Origin: Candidatus Krumholzibacteriota bacterium
GTDB lineage: Bacteria > Krumholzibacteriota > Krumholzibacteriia > Krumholzibacteriales > Krumholzibacteriaceae
DNA: 64,000 bases
Direction of reading: 5' to 3'
NCBI GenBank assembly: GCA_016931295.1
Contig: JAFGEZ010000001.1
Location: forward strand, 124,001-188,000
How positions within the stretch are numbered: the stretch's first letter is position 1; each line of letters opens with the position of its first letter. Positions 1-8,201 of this stretch are shown piece by piece. The notes under the pieces are model-generated. The model saw nothing but the letters and a program-made list of their open reading frames with translations, ran no database searches and was not told the DNA's origin. The translations under genes and the position numbers were made by a program.

Positions 1-382
1 GGATGCCGCCGACCAGCATGAGCAGGGTGGATTCCCAGTAGTGGACCGTGTCCCAGATCGGTTCACCCGTCGTCGGGTTCTTCGCGATCAGGAACGCCGG
101 GATCGTGAAGATCGCCCCGGCGACGAGCGCTTCTCCCACCGCGGCCGTGGTACGGCAGGTGTTCTCCTCGAGGATCGTTCCCTTCATGCCCCGCAGGACC
201 GCCATTGCCATGACAGCGGCCGGAAAGGTCGCCGCCACGGTCATGCCGGCGACGAGCCCCAGGTACGCGTTCGCCGCACCCAGGATGACGGAAAGAACGG
301 CGCCGACCACGATGGCCTTCACCGTGAACTCCCTCATCCGGGCCTCGGCGGGCACGTAGGGTTTGAACGAATTGTCGGCCAT
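1..382 (-). CDS. OPT family oligopeptide transporter, N-terminal part (runs off the window)
   Basis: The visible 127 codons are the N-terminus of an OPT-family inner-membrane transporter, a family that imports small peptides or metal chelates using an ion gradient. A short polar leader is followed by a hydrophobic stretch from about residue 21. The family hallmark NAYLGLVAGMTV lies at residues 38-49 and a second hydrophobic segment at about 85-100. ATG at 382 was chosen because GGAAGGAGGG lies just upstream and a near-consensus promoter sits at 449-477. The gene leaves the window before its stop, so its substrate and full length cannot be judged. It is divergent from the sigma-54 activator at 645, which may control it. 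Confidence 0.85.
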   Translation of the reverse strand, partial: MADNSFKPYVPAEARMREFTVKAIVVGAVLSVILGAANAYLGLVAGMTVAATFPAAVMAMAVLRGMKGTILEENTCRTTAAVGEALVAGAIFTIPAFLIAKNPTTGEPIWDTVHYWESTLLMLVGGI

Positions 383-448
383 CGAGCCCTCCTTCCCTCT
401 GGATGTATCTGCGGTGTCGAATGTTCGACGCGGATTTCAGGCGAACGC

Positions 449-477
449 ATAGTATCCCGTTGCCGTTATTCAGTCAA
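449..477 (-). promoter_or_regulatory. sigma70-type promoter of the OPT transporter gene
   Basis: Read on the minus strand, TTGACT (472-477) is followed after exactly 17 bp by TACTAT (449-454). Both boxes match 5 of 6 consensus bases. The predicted start leaves a leader of about 60 nt before ATG 382. Confidence 0.6.
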
Positions 478-552
478 GGAATTCGTGGTGTCGGGATCCC
501 GACGGCGCCGCCGCGCCGCGTGCCGCGTATTCAGGCGCGTAACCGTCTGGCG

Positions 553-572
553 GGGCGATCGTTGGATCGCCC
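553..572. repeat. perfect inverted repeat in the divergent OPT/activator intergenic region
   Basis: GGGCGATC and GATCGCCC form an 8-bp perfect dyad around the 4-nt centre GTTG. It lies between the OPT promoter (449-477) and the activator start (645), so it could be an operator. Only one copy was seen and no cognate regulator is shown, so the role is open. Confidence 0.35.
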
Positions 573-644
573 GGGGCGGCGGCGGAACGACAATTGCCAC
601 TGACAGGGGTGTCACCCTCCGTCCGCAACCGGGAGCGCCGGCCC

Positions 645-1619
645 ATGGAAAAACCCGTCGACGCCCACATGCCGTTCGATCCGCCGATGGTCGGGCGCTC
701 GCCCGCCGTCCTCGAGGTGCGCCGCCTCGTCAGGCGCGTGGCCGGCGCGGCGATCACCGTCCTCGTCGAGGGGGAGAGCGGGACGGGCAAGGAGATCGTC
801 GCCCGGAACGTCCACCGCCTCGGCCCCCGGCGCTGCCGCCCCCTCGTGATCGTCAACTGCATGGAGCTGCCCGAGACGCTTCTGCAGAGCGAGCTCTTCG
901 GACATCGGCGGGGCGCCTTCACGGGGGCCTCCCACGACCGCGCCGGGCTCATCGAGAGCGCCGACGGGGGCACCTTCTTCCTCGACGAGATCGGCGAGCT
1001 CCCGCTGCGCCAGCAGGCGGCGCTCCTGCGCGTCATCCAGGAGCGGGAGGTCCGCCGCATCGGGGAGAGCGCGCGGCGCAGGATCGACGTGCGGTTCGTC
1101 TTCGCCACCAACCGCGATCTCGCCGCCCTCGTCGCGAAGGGACGGTTCCGCGAGGACCTCTACTTCCGCGTCCGCGGGGCCGAGATCCGCGTGCCGCCCC
1201 TGCGCGAGCGCATCGAGGACATCCGGCCGCTGGCGGAGCATTTTCTCCGGCAATGCCGGCCAACCGGCGCCATCCGGCTCGCCGCCGACGCGTTCGCGGC
1301 GCTCGCGGCCTATCCCTGGCCGGGGAACGTGCGGGAGCTCCGGCACGAGATCGATCGCGCCTGCGCCCTCCACCCCGACGCGGGCGTCCTGCTGCCCGAG
1401 ATGCTCTCGCCGCGCGTCAGGGACGGGAGCGGGAGCTCGATCGCGGCGGAGAAGCCGGGCAACACGCTTCCGTCGGCCGTGAAGTGCCTCGAGCTGCGGA
1501 TGATCCGCGAGACCCTCGACCGCATGGAGGGGAACCGGACGAGGACGGCCTCCGCCCTCGGCATCACGCGCCAGGGACTCCTCAAGAAGATGAAGCGGTA
1601 CCGGATGATCCCCGAGTGA
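645..1619 (+). CDS. sigma-54-dependent transcriptional activator (AAA+ and Fis-type HTH, no sensor domain)
   Basis: This 324-residue protein is an enhancer-binding ATPase that would remodel RNA polymerase carrying sigma-54. Visible motifs are Walker A GESGTGKE (43-50), the sigma-54 contact loop GAFTGA (90-95), Walker B GGTFFLDEIGEL (108-119), PWPGNVREL near the end of the AAA+ domain, and a C-terminal Fis-like helix-turn-helix (TASALGITRQGLLKKMKRYR). Only about 16 residues precede the AAA+ domain, so there is no receiver, PAS or GAF domain; control must be by partner proteins, abundance or a tethered signal. ATG 645 is preceded by a weak GGGAG; an upstream in-frame TTG at 594 was rejected. 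rpoN itself lies at 59877. Its target may be the divergent OPT gene (inference). Confidence 0.9.
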   Translation: MEKPVDAHMPFDPPMVGRSPAVLEVRRLVRRVAGAAITVLVEGESGTGKEIVARNVHRLGPRRCRPLVIVNCMELPETLLQSELFGHRRGAFTGASHDRAGLIESADGGTFFLDEIGELPLRQQAALLRVIQEREVRRIGESARRRIDVRFVFATNRDLAALVAKGRFREDLYFRVRGAEIRVPPLRERIEDIRPLAEHFLRQCRPTGAIRLAADAFAALAAYPWPGNVRELRHEIDRACALHPDAGVLLPEMLSPRVRDGSGSSIAAEKPGNTLPSAVKCLELRMIRETLDRMEGNRTRTASALGITRQGLLKKMKRYRMIPE

Positions 1620-1639
1620 CCGGCGGCGGCGAATGCCGC

Positions 1640-1668
1640 TTGCCGGGGCGGGCGGGCTCGCGTATACT
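1640..1668 (+). promoter_or_regulatory. sigma70-type promoter of lnt
   Basis: TTGCCG (1640-1645), a 17-bp spacer and TATACT (1663-1668) lie 27 bp ahead of the lnt start. The short leader contains the strong ribosome-binding site GGAAGGAGAG (1681-1690). Confidence 0.6.
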
Positions 1669-1695
1669 GCGGCCTCACGCGGAAGGAGAGACGTG

Positions 1696-3279
1696 ATGAT
1701 CCGGGAATCGATCGTGATGAGATGGAAGGACGAGATCCTCGCCGGCGTCGCCGGCGGGCTGCTTCTCTCCTTCGCCTTTCCCCCGTGGCCGGCGCGGTAC
1801 CTCGCGCTCGTCGCCCTCGCGCCGCTCTTCCGCTACTTTCTCCTCTTCACGCTCGACGGGCGAAACCGGCCGGTCCGGCAGGCCGCCGTGACGGGATTCG
1901 TCTTCGGTCTCGCCTTCTTTTTGTCGCTCCTCTACTGGATCGCCAACCTGATCCCCGCCTCGAGCGCGCGGATCCCGTGGCTGATGGCCCCCGCCGTGCT
2001 GCTGCTGTGTCTCTACCTCGCCCTCTACACGGCGCTCTTCGGAGCGGCGATGGGCTGGTCGGTGCGCCGCTTCGGGCGCGGCGCCCTCGCCGCCGCCCCC
2101 GCGGTGTGGGCGATCCTCGAGCTCATCCGCTCGCGGGGCGAGCTCGGGTTCTCGTGGGGCATGCTCTCGAGCGCGATGGCCGCCTTCCCCGTCGCCGTGC
2201 AGGGGCTCGCCCTCTACGGGCCCTTCGGGCTCTCGATGCTGATCGTCCTCGCCAACCTGCTCTTCGCCCTCGTCTTCTTCGGTGGCTCGGCGCCTCGCCG
2301 GCTCCTCGCCGGGGCGGCGCTCGTGCTCCTCGTCGCGGGACACGCGTGGTGGGGCGCCGGCGAGATCTCCCGGCTCGACCGCGAGCGGCTCGCGAACGCG
2401 TCCGCCGAACGCGCGGTGGCGGTCGTCCAGCCGAACCTCGACCTGGCGATCAAGTGGCAACCGGCCTTCCGCGATTCGATCTTCGACGACATCGACCGCC
2501 TCGCCCGGAGCGGGGGCGCCCTGGGCGTCGATCTCGTCCTCTTTCCAGAGACCGCCGCCCCGGCCGCCATATCGCACGCGCCCCGGCTCATGCGCCGTCT
2601 CCGGATCGCCGCCCGCGGGGCCGGCACCGACATGCTGATCGGCTTCGTCACGCGGTCGCGGGAGGGGGACGAGTGGCGCTCGCGCAACTCGGCCGGCCTC
2701 TTCGACCGCGACGGCCAGCTCGTCGCCCAGTACGACAAGGTCAACCTGCTCCCCTTCGGCGAGCGCATACCGTGGAGCCAGTACCTTCCCTTTCTCGGGA
2801 GCCTCGACTTCGGGCAGGCGAATTTCCTCCCCGGCAAGGAGGCCACCCTCTTCCAGTCGGCGGCGGGGCGTTTCGGCGTGATGATCTGCTTCGAGTCGAC
2901 CTTTTCCTCGTTCGCGCGGGAGTACGTGCGAGACGGGGCCGATTTCCTCGTCAACATCACCAACGACGGCTGGTTCGGGAGCGCGCGGGGTCCCATGCAG
3001 CACGCCGAGACGGCGATCCTGCGGGCGATCGAGAACCGGGTGATGGTGCTGCGCGCGGCGAACACGGGCGTGTCGATGGTGATCGATCCAACCGGGCGCG
3101 TGACGATGAGCCTCGGTCTCGGCGAGAAGGGCATCCTGCGCGCGGCGGTCTGGACGCCGTCGCGGCGTCCGCCCTATTCGCGCTACGGCCACCTCGTCAC
3201 GCTGGCGATGGTGCTCGTCGATCTCGCCGCGAGCGTCCTCGTGGTCGTCTGGTCGCGGGCGAAGAGTATCGAGCCGTAG
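1696..3279 (+). CDS. lnt: apolipoprotein N-acyltransferase
   Basis: Lnt transfers a third acyl chain to the N-terminal cysteine of lipoproteins in the inner membrane. The 527-residue protein has a hydrophobic N-terminal half with several transmembrane helices and a C-terminal nitrilase-like domain. The expected Glu-Lys-Cys triad is visible: Glu285 in LVLFPET, Lys348 in QYDKVNLLPFGE and Cys398 in GVMICFEST. A last helix (LVDLAASVLVVVW) follows, as in E. coli Lnt. ATG 1696 is placed by GGAAGGAGAG eight bases upstream; the in-frame codon at 1633 lies before the promoter. Several predicted lipoproteins in the window (for example at 24398 and 58520) would be its substrates. Its last 97 bp overlap the convergent gene 3183-4205. 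Confidence 0.95.
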   Translation: MIRESIVMRWKDEILAGVAGGLLLSFAFPPWPARYLALVALAPLFRYFLLFTLDGRNRPVRQAAVTGFVFGLAFFLSLLYWIANLIPASSARIPWLMAPAVLLLCLYLALYTALFGAAMGWSVRRFGRGALAAAPAVWAILELIRSRGELGFSWGMLSSAMAAFPVAVQGLALYGPFGLSMLIVLANLLFALVFFGGSAPRRLLAGAALVLLVAGHAWWGAGEISRLDRERLANASAERAVAVVQPNLDLAIKWQPAFRDSIFDDIDRLARSGGALGVDLVLFPETAAPAAISHAPRLMRRLRIAARGAGTDMLIGFVTRSREGDEWRSRNSAGLFDRDGQLVAQYDKVNLLPFGERIPWSQYLPFLGSLDFGQANFLPGKEATLFQSAAGRFGVMICFESTFSSFAREYVRDGADFLVNITNDGWFGSARGPMQHAETAILRAIENRVMVLRAANTGVSMVIDPTGRVTMSLGLGEKGILRAAVWTPSRRPPYSRYGHLVTLAMVLVDLAASVLVVVWSRAKSIEP

Positions 3280-4205
3280 GAGCCGACGGCGAAGAGATCC
3301 CCCTCCGCGCTTCCCCAGACGGCGAAGATCTTGTGGCGCCCGGACGGCCTCATCGGCATCCACTGGCTCATCCAGCCGAGCGCGGAACGGCGGATGTAAT
3401 CCCCGCCCTCGCCGGCGGCGTAGAGGATGCGGCCCGGACGGGCGGCGATATCGCGGAACCACGTGTCCTCCGCGACCAGGGATGTCTCGAGACGCTCCCC
3501 GTCCCACCGGTAGATCCTCGGACCCCCGGCGAGAAAGACGCCCACGCCGGGGACGGCCGCCATACCGGTGAAGTCGATGTCCGACCGGCCGATCGCGTCG
3601 TAGAGGAGGATGCGCCAGGTCGCGCCGTCGAGGGCGAGGAGGATGCCCCGGTCGCCGCCGACGTAGACGGGGCCGTCGGCCAGGCCGCCGACCGCGTAGA
3701 GATCGTGACCCGTGCCGCTCGGCATCCGCTGCCATGAATCGCCGTCGAAATGCAGGATGACGCCATCGGCCCCCACGGCGAAGACGTCGCCGGCGCTCCG
3801 GCCCCAGACCTCGTGGAGCAGGAAGGGCCCGGGGGGCGCCGGCACGGTCGTCCACCTGCCCCCGTCCCGGTGGCGGATCGAGTCGCCGACGGCCCAGACG
3901 TCGGTGGCCGACGATCCCCAGATCCCGCGGATCCGCTCGATGCCGAAGTCTCCCTCGCGATGCCAGCTTTCGCCGTCATACCGCAGGATCGTCCCGTTGT
4001 CGCCGACGGCCAGGACGTCGTCGCCGGCCGAGCCCCACACGTCGTGGAGGAAATCCGATGTGCCCGATGCCTGCTCGGTCCACGTCCACGCCGTCGCGTA
4101 CCCCCGCGGCGTCGTCGGCTCGTAGATGCAGGAGGGGATCGAGTGCAGGAAGGCGATCGAACCGAAGAGGGGAAGGATCGCGCACCAGGTCCGCATGCCG
4201 CGCAT
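3183..4205 (-). CDS. putative lipoprotein with seven VWG/AVG beta-propeller repeats
   Basis: The 340-residue product starts with a hydrophobic signal ending in IPSC, an imperfect lipobox, so it is probably a lipoprotein. The rest is a run of about seven 35-45 residue repeats of the type VWGSAGDDVLAVGDNGTIL, the last ending near FAVGSYGSILFA. Such repeats fold into sialidase/kelch-like propellers in other secreted proteins (family knowledge); no catalytic residues are recognised. ATG 4205 has AAGGAGG upstream. The gene lies 20 bp after an Omp85-type gene, probably co-transcribed. Its final 25 or so residues (rich in T, R and S) are encoded opposite the end of lnt, so the propeller ends before the overlap. 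Molecular function unknown. Confidence 0.75.
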   Translation of the reverse strand: MRGMRTWCAILPLFGSIAFLHSIPSCIYEPTTPRGYATAWTWTEQASGTSDFLHDVWGSAGDDVLAVGDNGTILRYDGESWHREGDFGIERIRGIWGSSATDVWAVGDSIRHRDGGRWTTVPAPPGPFLLHEVWGRSAGDVFAVGADGVILHFDGDSWQRMPSGTGHDLYAVGGLADGPVYVGGDRGILLALDGATWRILLYDAIGRSDIDFTGMAAVPGVGVFLAGGPRIYRWDGERLETSLVAEDTWFRDIAARPGRILYAAGEGGDYIRRSALGWMSQWMPMRPSGRHKIFAVWGSAEGDLFAVGSYGSILFARDQTTTRTLAARSTSTIASVTRWP

Positions 4206-4225
4206 GACGGCCTCCTTCCGTGGAA

Positions 4226-5536
4226 TCAGAATCCCGTCGAGAGGTCGAGATACCAGTCGCCGGAGGTGTCCAGGCGCCAGGCGTATCCGACCGTCGCGAG
4301 CAGCCCCGCGCGCGGGATGAAGTGCATCCCGCACCCGAACCCGCTGTGGATGAGGTCCGTGTCGAAGGCCTCGGGCCGGTTCCAGGCCGCGCCCGCGTCC
4401 CAGAAGACGTGCAGATCGACGAGGACCATCGGGTTGCCGATGTCGGCGAGCTCGGAGAAGTTGAGCGGGACGCGCAGCTCGGTGCGCTGGACGATGGACC
4501 GCTCGCCCGCGAAGGCGCCGAACTCGTGTCCGCGCAGGGTGTTCTCGCCGCCGATGTGCCGGCGGAGGAGCAGGGGTACGCGCCCGTGGGCAAAGCCGCC
4601 CTCGACGACGATCGCGGCGATCGCGCGGCCGAGGGGGAGGAAGAGTGCTCCCCGCCCCTTCCACAGGAAGTTCTTCATCGCCGCGTCCGGCTGCAGGATC
4701 CCCCAGTCGCGCCTGCCGATCGAGAAAAAGAGCCCCCGCCGCGGGTAGAACCGCCGGCCGAGCCGATCGAGCTCCACGGCGGTCTCGAGCGTGGTGAAGA
4801 GGCCGGCGGGCTGGTCGGGAGCGCCGGCGAGCCAGTCGCCGGCGACCATCGGCTCGGCGACGTCGATGAGGTCGAGGCCCGGTGCGACGACGACGCTGCA
4901 TCCCCCGGGAAAGCGCAGGCGGCAGGAGAGGGCGGCCTCGAACCGGTCGATCCTCTCGTCGACGAGGAGCGACCCGGCGTCCGGGAAGGGATAGTCGTAC
5001 CCGCTCCAGCCCGCCTGGAGGCCGAGGCCGATACGGGGCGCGGCGGCGAGCGATGGCGCGTGCCACGAGGCGGCGATGGTCGTCGCGCCGCGCAGGGTGA
5101 ACCAGGCGGCGAGGTGCTCGTTCCGCCCGCGGAAACTCTTCTCGACGGCGCCGAGCCCGAACCCGACCCGGTTCGCCGCGTTCCGTCGCGCCACCGGCTC
5201 GATCGATCGCGTCGAGCCCTCGGTGATCCGCACGATGAGCCGGACGCCCTTCTCGCCGCGGTTGTGGATCCGTCGGATGCTGACGCTCTCGACGGCGGCG
5301 AGGCGCTCGATCCCCGCCCGCGCCGAATCGGCCAGCGCGCGGGACCAGGGCTCGCCGATCCTGAGCCCGGATGCCCGCAGCACGATGCCTCGGTCGAGCC
5401 GGTCGTAACCGAAGATCGAGACGCTGAGGACGGGCAGGCCGTCGTACCGGCTCCGCACCGGGCGGGCCGCGTCTTCTCCGGGCGCGGATGGCGCGAGGGC
5501 GAGGCACATCGCCAAGTATATGAAAAGGTTGTTCAT
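4226..5536 (-). CDS. small Omp85/BamA-superfamily outer membrane protein with one POTRA domain
   Basis: A 436-residue secreted protein with a signal peptide (residues 1-20), one POTRA-like domain (about 33-110, beginning VLSVSIFGYDRL) and a C-terminal beta-barrel of about 310 residues. The barrel contains IGGENTLRGHEFGAF, matching the conserved RGF/Y loop motif of Omp85 proteins, and ends in an aromatic residue (LDLSTGF) as outer-membrane proteins do. BamA normally has five POTRA domains and about 800 residues, so this is a reduced member, perhaps a TpsB/PNPLA-barrel-like or accessory assembly protein. ATG 5536 gives a clean signal peptide; a longer start at 5596 does not. The downstream propeller lipoprotein may be its partner (inference). 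Confidence 0.8.
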   Translation of the reverse strand: MNNLFIYLAMCLALAPSAPGEDAARPVRSRYDGLPVLSVSIFGYDRLDRGIVLRASGLRIGEPWSRALADSARAGIERLAAVESVSIRRIHNRGEKGVRLIVRITEGSTRSIEPVARRNAANRVGFGLGAVEKSFRGRNEHLAAWFTLRGATTIAASWHAPSLAAAPRIGLGLQAGWSGYDYPFPDAGSLLVDERIDRFEAALSCRLRFPGGCSVVVAPGLDLIDVAEPMVAGDWLAGAPDQPAGLFTTLETAVELDRLGRRFYPRRGLFFSIGRRDWGILQPDAAMKNFLWKGRGALFLPLGRAIAAIVVEGGFAHGRVPLLLRRHIGGENTLRGHEFGAFAGERSIVQRTELRVPLNFSELADIGNPMVLVDLHVFWDAGAAWNRPEAFDTDLIHSGFGCGMHFIPRAGLLATVGYAWRLDTSGDWYLDLSTGF

Positions 5537-5631
5537 GGCGTTCCCATCGTCTGTCGGTGCAGGCACTAGGGTAATCCGCCCCGGTGGAGCGGTCAATTTG
5601 TTTTACCGCCCGCCCGGCGGCGCAACCGGCG

Positions 5632-5673
5632 CCCGCCGCGGCCCCGGCGACACCCGCCGCGGCCCCGGCGACG
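5632..5673 (+). repeat. two-copy 21-bp tandem repeat
   Basis: The unit starting CCCGCCGCGGCCCCGGCGAC occurs twice in direct tandem in the divergent gap between the Omp85 gene and chrA. The two copies differ at the last base only. Function unknown; it may be a simple slippage product in GC-rich DNA. Confidence 0.5.
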
Positions 5674-5685
5674 GGAAATAATCGA

Positions 5686-5714
5686 TTGCCGGCACCGGCC
5701 CGTTCCGTTACCAT
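5686..5714 (+). promoter_or_regulatory. candidate sigma70-type promoter of the ChrA-like gene
   Basis: TTGCCG (5686-5691), a 17-bp spacer and TACCAT (5709-5714) lie about 50 bp ahead of the start at 5766. Confidence 0.4.
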
Positions 5715-5765
5715 TCCACCGGTCCGAGTCGCGACATCCGATCACCCGAGCAGCGAACGGCGCCG

Positions 5766-6290
5766 ATGGGTATCTACTGGTCGATCTTCCTCGCGTTTCT
5801 CCGGGTGGGGCTCTTCGGGTACGGCGGCGGCCCCGCCATGATCCCGCTCATCGAGCGGGAGGCCGTCCACACCTACGGCTGGATGACCCCCGAGGAGTTC
5901 ATCGATGTCATCGCGATGGCGAACACGCTCCCCGGGCCGCTCGCCACGAAGATGGCCATCTGCATCGGCCTCAGGACGGGCGGCGCGGCGGGCGCGGCGA
6001 CCGCCCTCGGGGCGATGCTCCTGCCCTCGACGATCCTCATCGTCATCTTCACGATCGTGTATTACCGGTACCGGAACCTCGCCTCCGTCCAGGGGATCGT
6101 CCGCGGCGTCCGGCCGGTCGTCATCGCGCTGCTGATGGTGACCGTGGCCCACCTCGCGCCCCGCTCGGTCATGACGTGGGACACGTTCCTCATCGCGCTG
6201 GCGGCATTCGCCCTCGTCTTCTACCTGCGCATCCATCCGATCTACACGATCGCCGTCGCCGCGCTGGCGGGGTACCTGTTCTACCGATGA
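5766..6290 (+). CDS. half-size chromate transporter (CHR/ChrA family)
   Basis: A 174-residue membrane protein of the CHR family, which exports chromate across the inner membrane in characterised members. It carries the family signature FGYGGGPAMIPLIE near the N-terminus and the motif MANTLPGPLATKMA, followed by about four more hydrophobic segments. Full-length ChrA proteins have two such halves (about 400 residues); half-size proteins are usually encoded as adjacent pairs. Here the next gene is unrelated, so this copy would have to form a homodimer or pair with a distant partner. Substrate is inferred from family only. ATG 5766 has no strong ribosome-binding site. Confidence 0.85.
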   Translation: MGIYWSIFLAFLRVGLFGYGGGPAMIPLIEREAVHTYGWMTPEEFIDVIAMANTLPGPLATKMAICIGLRTGGAAGAATALGAMLLPSTILIVIFTIVYYRYRNLASVQGIVRGVRPVVIALLMVTVAHLAPRSVMTWDTFLIALAAFALVFYLRIHPIYTIAVAALAGYLFYR

Positions 6291-6321
6291 CCCGTGATCC
6301 ATGGCCGGGAGGTGCGTCTCG

Positions 6322-7560
6322 ATGAACGATCTCGAACGGGGATACGTCTCCGAACCGAGGAAGACGGCCTTCACGGCCGTCGTCGAACGCGTGGAGCCGC
6401 TCGACGGCGGGACGGCGGCGGTCTGGCTCGATCGCACGTTCTTCTATCCGGAATCGGGCGGCCAGCCGGCCGACCGGGGCACCCTCGGCGGCCGGACCGT
6501 GCTCGATGTGACCGAGGACGAGGCCGGCGACGTCCGCCACCTGCTCGACGGTCCCCTGCAGGAGGGGGATGGGGTGGAGGGTCACGTCGACTGGCCCCGG
6601 CGCTTCGACCACATGCAGCAGCACTCCGGCCAGCATCTCCTCTCGCGCGTCATCCTCAAGCGTCTCGGGGCGGCCACGGTGGGGTTCCACCTCGGCGAGG
6701 AGGTCTCGACGATCGACGTCGAGGCGCCCGCGCTCGAACCGGCGGCCGTCGATGCGGTGGAGGCCGAGGCGAACGAGCTCGTCTGGCGCGATCTGCCGAT
6801 CGTCGGGCGGACGGTCGACCGCGCGGCGTACGAGGCGCACGCCCGGGACCGGCAAGACGACGGGATGCGCTCGCGCCTGCCGGAGGGCGTCGCCGAGGTG
6901 CGGATCGTCGAGATCGAGGGCGTCGACCTCTCGACCTGCTGCGGCACACACTGCGAGCGGACGGGCGAACTCGGCCCGGTGAAGATACTCGGCACGGAAC
7001 GGGTGCGCGAGACGACGCGTGTCCACTTCGTCTGCGGCCGCCGGGCATTCCGCGACTACGCGGAGAAGCACGAGACGCTGGCCGGCATGGCGCGCCTCTT
7101 CACCACCGACTGGCGCGAGACGGGGCGTCTCGTCGAGCGGCTCACCGGGGAGAACCGCGAGATGCGAAAGCGTCTCGAGGCCGCCGGCCGCGAGGCAGCC
7201 GCCGCCCGCGCCCGCGATCTCGCCGAACCCTCCTTCGAGGCGGGCGGTGTCGGCGTCGTTCGCCGGACGCTCGAGGAAATCGAGGCGGGCGAGCTGCGGG
7301 AGACCGCCTCGACGATCCGCGAGGGGGACAGGCGCGTCGTTCTCCTCGGCCTCGCCGGCGAGCGCCCGGCGCTCGTCTTCGCCTGCACGCCGGGGCTGCC
7401 GCTGGAGATGGGCGCGATCCTCCGCGCCGCGGCGGCGGTCATGGGAGCGAAGGGCGGGGGCGGCGCGGATCTCGCCCAGGGCGGCGGCGGCGATCCCGCC
7501 CTGCTCGAGGCGGCCCTCGACGAGGGGGCGCGGCTCGTGAAGGAGGCGCTCGAGCCGTGA
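6322..7560 (+). CDS. AlaX-like alanyl-tRNA editing protein with DHHA1 domain
   Basis: A 412-residue stand-alone relative of the editing half of alanyl-tRNA synthetase, which hydrolyses mischarged Ser- or Gly-tRNA(Ala). The N-terminal translation-like barrel contains [13 protein letters not shown]. The zinc-binding editing core shows H101 and H105 (HSGQH) and the CCGTHC motif at 206-211. A charged helical stretch (about 240-290) leads to a C-terminal DHHA1 domain with [15 protein letters not shown]. There is no aminoacylation domain. ATG 6322 is preceded by GGGAGGTG at good spacing; the alternative ATG at 6301 lacks one. The next gene, pcm, starts inside its stop codon (GTGA), so the two are translationally coupled. 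Confidence 0.9.
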   Translation: MNDLERGYVSEPRKTAFTAVVERVEPLDGGTAAVWLDRTFFYPESGGQPADRGTLGGRTVLDVTEDEAGDVRHLLDGPLQEGDGVEGHVDWPRRFDHMQQHSGQHLLSRVILKRLGAATVGFHLGEEVSTIDVEAPALEPAAVDAVEAEANELVWRDLPIVGRTVDRAAYEAHARDRQDDGMRSRLPEGVAEVRIVEIEGVDLSTCCGTHCERTGELGPVKILGTERVRETTRVHFVCGRRAFRDYAEKHETLAGMARLFTTDWRETGRLVERLTGENREMRKRLEAAGREAAAARARDLAEPSFEAGGVGVVRRTLEEIEAGELRETASTIREGDRRVVLLGLAGERPALVFACTPGLPLEMGAILRAAAAVMGAKGGGGADLAQGGGGDPALLEAALDEGARLVKEALEP

Positions 7561-8201
7561 AGGACGAGGGACGGCGTGAGCGCGAGCGGATGACGCGCGA
7601 GCAGATCGCCGCACGCGGCGTCCGCGATCCGCGCGTGCTCGAGGCGATGCGCGCGGTGCCGCGCGAGCGGTTCGTCCCCGCCCGGAACGCCTCGCTCGCC
7701 TTCGCCGACGGCCCGCTGCCGATCGGCTGCGGGCAGACGATCTCCCAGCCCTACATCGTCGCCTACATGACCGAGGCGCTCGCCCTCGGGCCCGGCGACC
7801 GCGTGCTCGAGATCGGCACGGGGAGCGGCTACCAGACGGCGGTCCTCGCCGAGATCGCCGCCGAGGTCTACACGGTGGAGACGGTAACGGAGCTCGCCGC
7901 GCGCGCGCGGCGACTCCTCGGAGATCTCGGGTACGGCAACGTCTTTTACCGCGTCGGGGACGGATCGAACGGATGGCCGGAACACGCGCCGTACGACGCC
8001 ATCGTCGTCACGGCGGCGCCGCCCGAGCTGCCGCCGGCCCTCGCCGCGCAGCTCGCCGACGGCGGGCGGCTCGTCGCGCCGGTGGGCGCGGGATTGCAGG
8101 AGCTCGTCCTCGTTCGCCGGCGCGGCGACGGGACGACACGCCGGAAACTGATCGACGTGCGCTTCGTGCCGATGACGGGGCGCGCGGGGGAGGACCGATG
8201 A
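7557..8201 (+). CDS. pcm: protein-L-isoaspartate O-methyltransferase
   Basis: This 214-residue enzyme methylates isoaspartyl residues in damaged proteins using S-adenosylmethionine, the first step of their repair. The family motifs are visible: [12 protein letters not shown] near the N-terminus, [19 protein letters not shown], the SAM-binding [16 protein letters not shown] and [17 protein letters not shown] 7557 was chosen because it overlaps the preceding stop by 4 bp; ATG 7590 is a possible shorter start. The following gene begins in an ATGA overlap at 8198. The neighbourhood combines tRNA proofreading, protein repair and deacetylation. Confidence 0.95.
   Translation: MKDEGRRERERMTREQIAARGVRDPRVLEAMRAVPRERFVPARNASLAFADGPLPIGCGQTISQPYIVAYMTEALALGPGDRVLEIGTGSGYQTAVLAEIAAEVYTVETVTELAARARRLLGDLGYGNVFYRVGDGSNGWPEHAPYDAIVVTAAPPELPPALAAQLADGGRLVAPVGAGLQELVLVRRRGDGTTRRKLIDVRFVPMTGRAGEDR

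Noticed and set aside
584-600. Possible sigma-54 site for the OPT gene on the minus strand (TGGCAATTGTCGTTCC)
   Set aside because: The -12 GC is absent and the spacing is one base too long; a good sigma70 promoter already explains the gene.
41-1696. 551-codon open frame on the plus strand
   Set aside because: Arg/Pro/Gly-rich translation without domains; it is the out-of-frame shadow of the sigma-54 activator and the antisense of the OPT gene.
4206-5714. Upstream extension of the propeller lipoprotein frame to 843 residues
   Set aside because: The extension runs out of frame through the Omp85 gene; a signal peptide and AAGGAGG fix the start at 4205.
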